The translations under genes and the position numbers were made by a program. From Membranipora membranacea (taxonomy: Eukaryota; Bryozoa; Gymnolaemata; Cheilostomatida; Membraniporidae), in assembly GCA_914767715.1 (NCBI GenBank), contig OU612067.1, positions 2,356,001 to 2,420,000 on the forward strand: 64,000 bases of DNA, given 5' to 3'. Shown in pieces: positions 61,118-64,000 of this stretch (position 1 is its first letter; each line of letters opens with the position of its first letter). The notes beneath the pieces were generated by a model. The model saw nothing but the letters and a program-made list of their open reading frames with translations, had not been told where the DNA came from and searched no databases.

Positions 61118-63262
61118 ATGATAAAACATTTTCACCGAGCGCGGAAAAAGAATAGCTATGACTTAGACTCGGATAGTACTTCATCTTCCTCTGAACCTAC
61201 ACTGGTTTTCACAATGAAGCCTAATTCAACTGAGGAACATGTCAACCAAGTGCCATATTATCTGGACAAGATAAATGCCATTCAGAAGAAGCTGGATAGT
61301 ACCTTTAACCAAACATCAACTATAGAAGTTAAGGGCACTACCAAAAACCCGCAGATAGTGATTGTATGTAACACCGCTGCATTCGAGTGGATCAAAACTT
61401 CACTAGCAAACTTTCTCAAAACTAAAGATATTGAAGGTGTGTGTTCTAAGTTGACTGTTGATAAAAGTGGAGCATGTATAAGTGTTTCGAAAAAGCTAAA
61501 AAAAAAGGAAAAAAAAGTTTATACTATCAACTTTTTTAATACGACATCCACTATTTTGGTGAACGGAAATTCAGATATTAACTATTTCATGGCTCACTAC
61601 GAGGAACTAATGTCTAAGATGCCTCATCACGTTGTTGATGCTGCTAACCAGGATTACCAATCAATCTGCCACACAGCTCTGGCTAGTGTAAAAAACTATG
61701 AAAGAGATAGCTTCTCAGACGAAAGTAATATGGATACATCAATCAATAGTCCATCTTTCACACATAGCAGAGATGAAGCTACTGAGCCATCGCTCCCAAC
61801 TCACCCTGTCCCATCAACTTCATCAAATATTGAAAGTGAGTCATCAAAGGGTTTGCCTTCCCATCCCACCACCCCTTCCCAACAGAGCCCAGTCAAAAAC
61901 CAGAGCCCAATCAACAATACGGCCAGTCCTATATCACCCATCCCCAACACCTCATCTCCTATTATCCAGTCTGACATAGATATCACTCATGTTCGAACCG
62001 CTATAACAAATTCCTCTCCCGTCAACCAACAGCTTAAATCTGCAACCTTTAACAGGAGACAAGCTGAGACAGGAAAACATGACCAACTCACTCCACCAAA
62101 GAAATCAAGAGAAAAATCAAGATCAAGATCAAGATCTCCTCTCAATAAATCGATCCCTCCACCAATCGCTGACGTAAGTTCTTACCCACCAATTTCTTCA
62201 CCACCTACCAAAATTCCAGACTGCAGTCTAGATATGTGCAAGGCTTTGAACAAGTCACTGCAATCAAGAATTCAAGAACTGGAAGAGGTAGTCAATAACC
62301 AGGCCAAGATCATCCAACAAATGCAGGAGAGCAGAAACATCGGACCATTAACCAATGACACATTACGTGCTCACCTGAGCCATTTCTCAGAAACTATGGA
62401 GCAGAAATTTAACCATCAACTGTTCTGTGTAAAACAACAACTGGAATCTTCCATCAACCAGAAATTTGGAACGTATGCAGAGGTTGCTGGAAAAACACAA
62501 AGTCACGACACTGGTGCACATGTTTCCCCCTTCATACCAACACCACACACTTCCACTCAACAAAACCAGGCAAACCCTTTATCCCGACCACTATCCTTCC
62601 AATCCCACGGCCGGCCTTCCCCTTCACCACACCATAGTGGATCACCAAACAATAATACCCTTCACAGCAGAAAGTCAAAACTCAAATCATCCAGTAAGGA
62701 CCAACACAGCTCAGACCATCCACAGTCAAAGCATAGAGAACCATTTGCACCTGAAAGAAACATTATCGTCAATATTGAGAAAGACTCAGCTTTCCATTTA
62801 AATTACAACCAAGATATTACTCGACAAGAGATCTGCAAACATTATGGTCTAGTGATTGTAGAAAAAATAACGCCATATAAGTTTAAGTCAGATCATCCAA
62901 AACTGGCCATTCAATTTAGAGATACTGCTGCAGCTATAAAAATTGTAACGGAATGGAATTGTCTCCTCTTTGGTGGATCGACTGCAAGGAGACCACAAGA
63001 CCCCAAGACTCAGAATTTAAACTGTGCCATGATGTACAATGTCCCTAAAGAAGGCAGTAACAATGATATAGAGCGAGATATCAAAGCAGTTTATCCGGAG
63101 GCCACTATTGAGAGACTCTCAAAAGGTGGTAAGACCTTGCGCACTGTGAAGGTAAAATTCGCATCACAAACCGACATGAAACACGCTATACACAATGGTA
63201 TACCACTCAAATCTTTATTCATATATTGCCACCTATCAGAAATTTCAACTCCAAATGTCTAG
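61118..63262 (+). CDS. LINE ORF1 protein, 714 codons, RNA-binding type
   Basis: One uninterrupted frame. The first ATG is at 61118; an ATG at 61214 (MKPNSTEEHVNQ) is also possible. N-terminal third: an alpha/beta-looking region (IVIVCNTAAFEWIKTSLANF). Middle: long Ser/Pro/Thr-rich disorder, including an SR stretch (KSREKSRSRSRSP). Next comes a coiled coil (about residues 385-410, LQSRIQELEEVVNNQAKIIQ). C-terminal third: an RRM-like region (IIVNIEKDSAFHL, LAIQFRDTAAAIKIV, MMYNVPKEGSNNDIERDI, LRTVKVKFASQTDMKHAI). Coiled coil plus RRM is the usual chaperone-like ORF1 layout that packages LINE RNA. The intact frame points to a young copy. Confidence 0.85.
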   Translation: MIKHFHRARKKNSYDLDSDSTSSSSEPTLVFTMKPNSTEEHVNQVPYYLDKINAIQKKLDSTFNQTSTIEVKGTTKNPQIVIVCNTAAFEWIKTSLANFLKTKDIEGVCSKLTVDKSGACISVSKKLKKKEKKVYTINFFNTTSTILVNGNSDINYFMAHYEELMSKMPHHVVDAANQDYQSICHTALASVKNYERDSFSDESNMDTSINSPSFTHSRDEATEPSLPTHPVPSTSSNIESESSKGLPSHPTTPSQQSPVKNQSPINNTASPISPIPNTSSPIIQSDIDITHVRTAITNSSPVNQQLKSATFNRRQAETGKHDQLTPPKKSREKSRSRSRSPLNKSIPPPIADVSSYPPISSPPTKIPDCSLDMCKALNKSLQSRIQELEEVVNNQAKIIQQMQESRNIGPLTNDTLRAHLSHFSETMEQKFNHQLFCVKQQLESSINQKFGTYAEVAGKTQSHDTGAHVSPFIPTPHTSTQQNQANPLSRPLSFQSHGRPSPSPHHSGSPNNNTLHSRKSKLKSSSKDQHSSDHPQSKHREPFAPERNIIVNIEKDSAFHLNYNQDITRQEICKHYGLVIVEKITPYKFKSDHPKLAIQFRDTAAAIKIVTEWNCLLFGGSTARRPQDPKTQNLNCAMMYNVPKEGSNNDIERDIKAVYPEATIERLSKGGKTLRTVKVKFASQTDMKHAIHNGIPLKSLFIYCHLSEISTPNV

Positions 63263-64000
63263 TTATTTTACTCAAGGCATGAAAATAGCTCATCTAAATA
63301 TTAGAGGGCTTACAAGCAAAATTGATGAAGTTAAAAAGATCTTACATGAAAATGATCTTGATATTTTTTGTTTATCTGAGACTTTTCTAAATGAGTCTAA
63401 ATCAAATAGTTTTTTCCATATATTGAACTATAATATTGTAAGACAGGATAGGAATACTGGTCAAGGAGGGGGTTTGCTATGCTACATACGTGTTGGTATT
63501 TCATTTGAAGAGATCAATGTTGCAAACCATTCAATGCCTGAGTCAATTACTTTGAAAATCTCCCAAACCCACTCACAATCTTTTTTAACATGCTTCGTTT
63601 ATCGCCCACCTAGCGCACTTGTTGATTGGAATCATGTCTTCACTCATTACATCGAGAACATTGTATCAATTTGCAGGGAAGTAATCATTTTGGGTGATTT
63701 TAATGTTGACCTCGGTCATAACAGCACATTGGTCAGGTGGTTTAAAAATGTCATAAATCCACTTGGACTTACACAACTAATAAAGGATTTTACAAGAATT
63801 GCAGAAAATTCTGAATCTATCATTGATCACATATACACTAACCAACCAGCCAATGTTCGTTCTAGCTTAGTTCTGAAATACTCTTTAAGTGATCATTTTT
63901 TGGTTATGGCAATACGAAAAAAGGGTGTTGTAAAATCAGAGAAAAGAATTAAGATAAATTTCAACGATTATAGCAAATTTACCGATGAAAATATACACAA
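63255..64000 (+). CDS. LINE ORF2, endonuclease part (runs off the window)
   Basis: ATG at 63255 overlaps the ORF1 stop by 8 bp in another frame, and the frame is open for 248 codons to the edge. It encodes an APE-type endonuclease: IAHLNIRGLTSKIDEV (N-terminal strand with the conserved Asn), LDIFCLSETFL (catalytic Glu), GQGGGLLCYIR, CFVYRPPS, REVIILGDFNVDL (catalytic D-x-N) and LSDHFLVMAI (catalytic S-D-H). All active-site residues are present. The reverse transcriptase should follow beyond 64000. The overlap suggests ORF2 is made by termination-reinitiation. Confidence 0.9.
   Translation, partial: MSSYFTQGMKIAHLNIRGLTSKIDEVKKILHENDLDIFCLSETFLNESKSNSFFHILNYNIVRQDRNTGQGGGLLCYIRVGISFEEINVANHSMPESITLKISQTHSQSFLTCFVYRPPSALVDWNHVFTHYIENIVSICREVIILGDFNVDLGHNSTLVRWFKNVINPLGLTQLIKDFTRIAENSESIIDHIYTNQPANVRSSLVLKYSLSDHFLVMAIRKKGVVKSEKRIKINFNDYSKFTDENIH

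Noticed and set aside
1-64000. CRISPR arrays, bacterial operons or integrated viral genes
   Set aside because: No regularly spaced repeats of that type; all coding evidence is spliced animal genes or eukaryotic transposons.

Overview
This is nuclear DNA of an animal: AT-rich, with GT-AG introns, one conserved metazoan enzyme gene, and animal-type transposable elements making up most of the rest. The dense mix of DNA transposons suggests a marine invertebrate, perhaps a sponge or another early-branching lineage. That placement is inference; only 'metazoan' is firm.

Region by region. (1) 521-16412, minus strand: a leukotriene A4 hydrolase-like M1 aminopeptidase gene in at least 13 exon positions, with its 3' end beyond the left edge. 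Two alternative versions of one catalytic exon are present. Its large intron (8024-14078) hosts a plus-strand BED-finger gene with two alternative first exons, plus a CGGBP1-like exon. Another intron holds an orphan BED-finger exon, and the introns also carry a SINE and an 8-bp minisatellite. A 149-bp MITE with a 9-bp target duplication lies in intron 1. (2) 16635-30276: a 13.6-kb Mutator-superfamily (Phantom-type) transposon with about 190-bp terminal inverted repeats (TIRs) and a perfect 9-bp target-site duplication (TSD), 222 bp upstream of the LTA4H start codon. It encodes a FLYWCH-MULE transposase and a second gene carrying a PHD-like zinc finger joined to an OTU cysteine-protease domain. 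Its right TIR is split by a 288-bp hAT-like MITE. (3) 30286-37250: mostly non-coding, including a 1.7-kb fold-back (long inverted repeat) whose right arm contains a tRNA-like insertion. (4) 37328-44640: a broken DUF7869-type gene whose intron is split by a 4.44-kb pogo/Tigger transposon with TIRs and a TA duplication. (5) 45974-47639: a second, different DUF7869-type gene, truncated by a SINE. (6) 47940-60467: a second pogo-type transposon cut apart by a Rex1/CR1-like LINE and by an 8.27-kb PIF/Harbinger element (51945-60213, TTA target duplication, transposase plus Myb/SANT accessory gene). (7) 61118-64000: the 5' part of a non-LTR retrotransposon, with an intact 714-codon ORF1 overlapped by an open endonuclease ORF2 that runs off the window.

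The host content is thus LTA4H plus small zinc-finger genes; nearly everything right of 16.6 kb is a nest of transposons. Most are inactivated by frameshifts, stops or later insertions. The last LINE looks the most recent.
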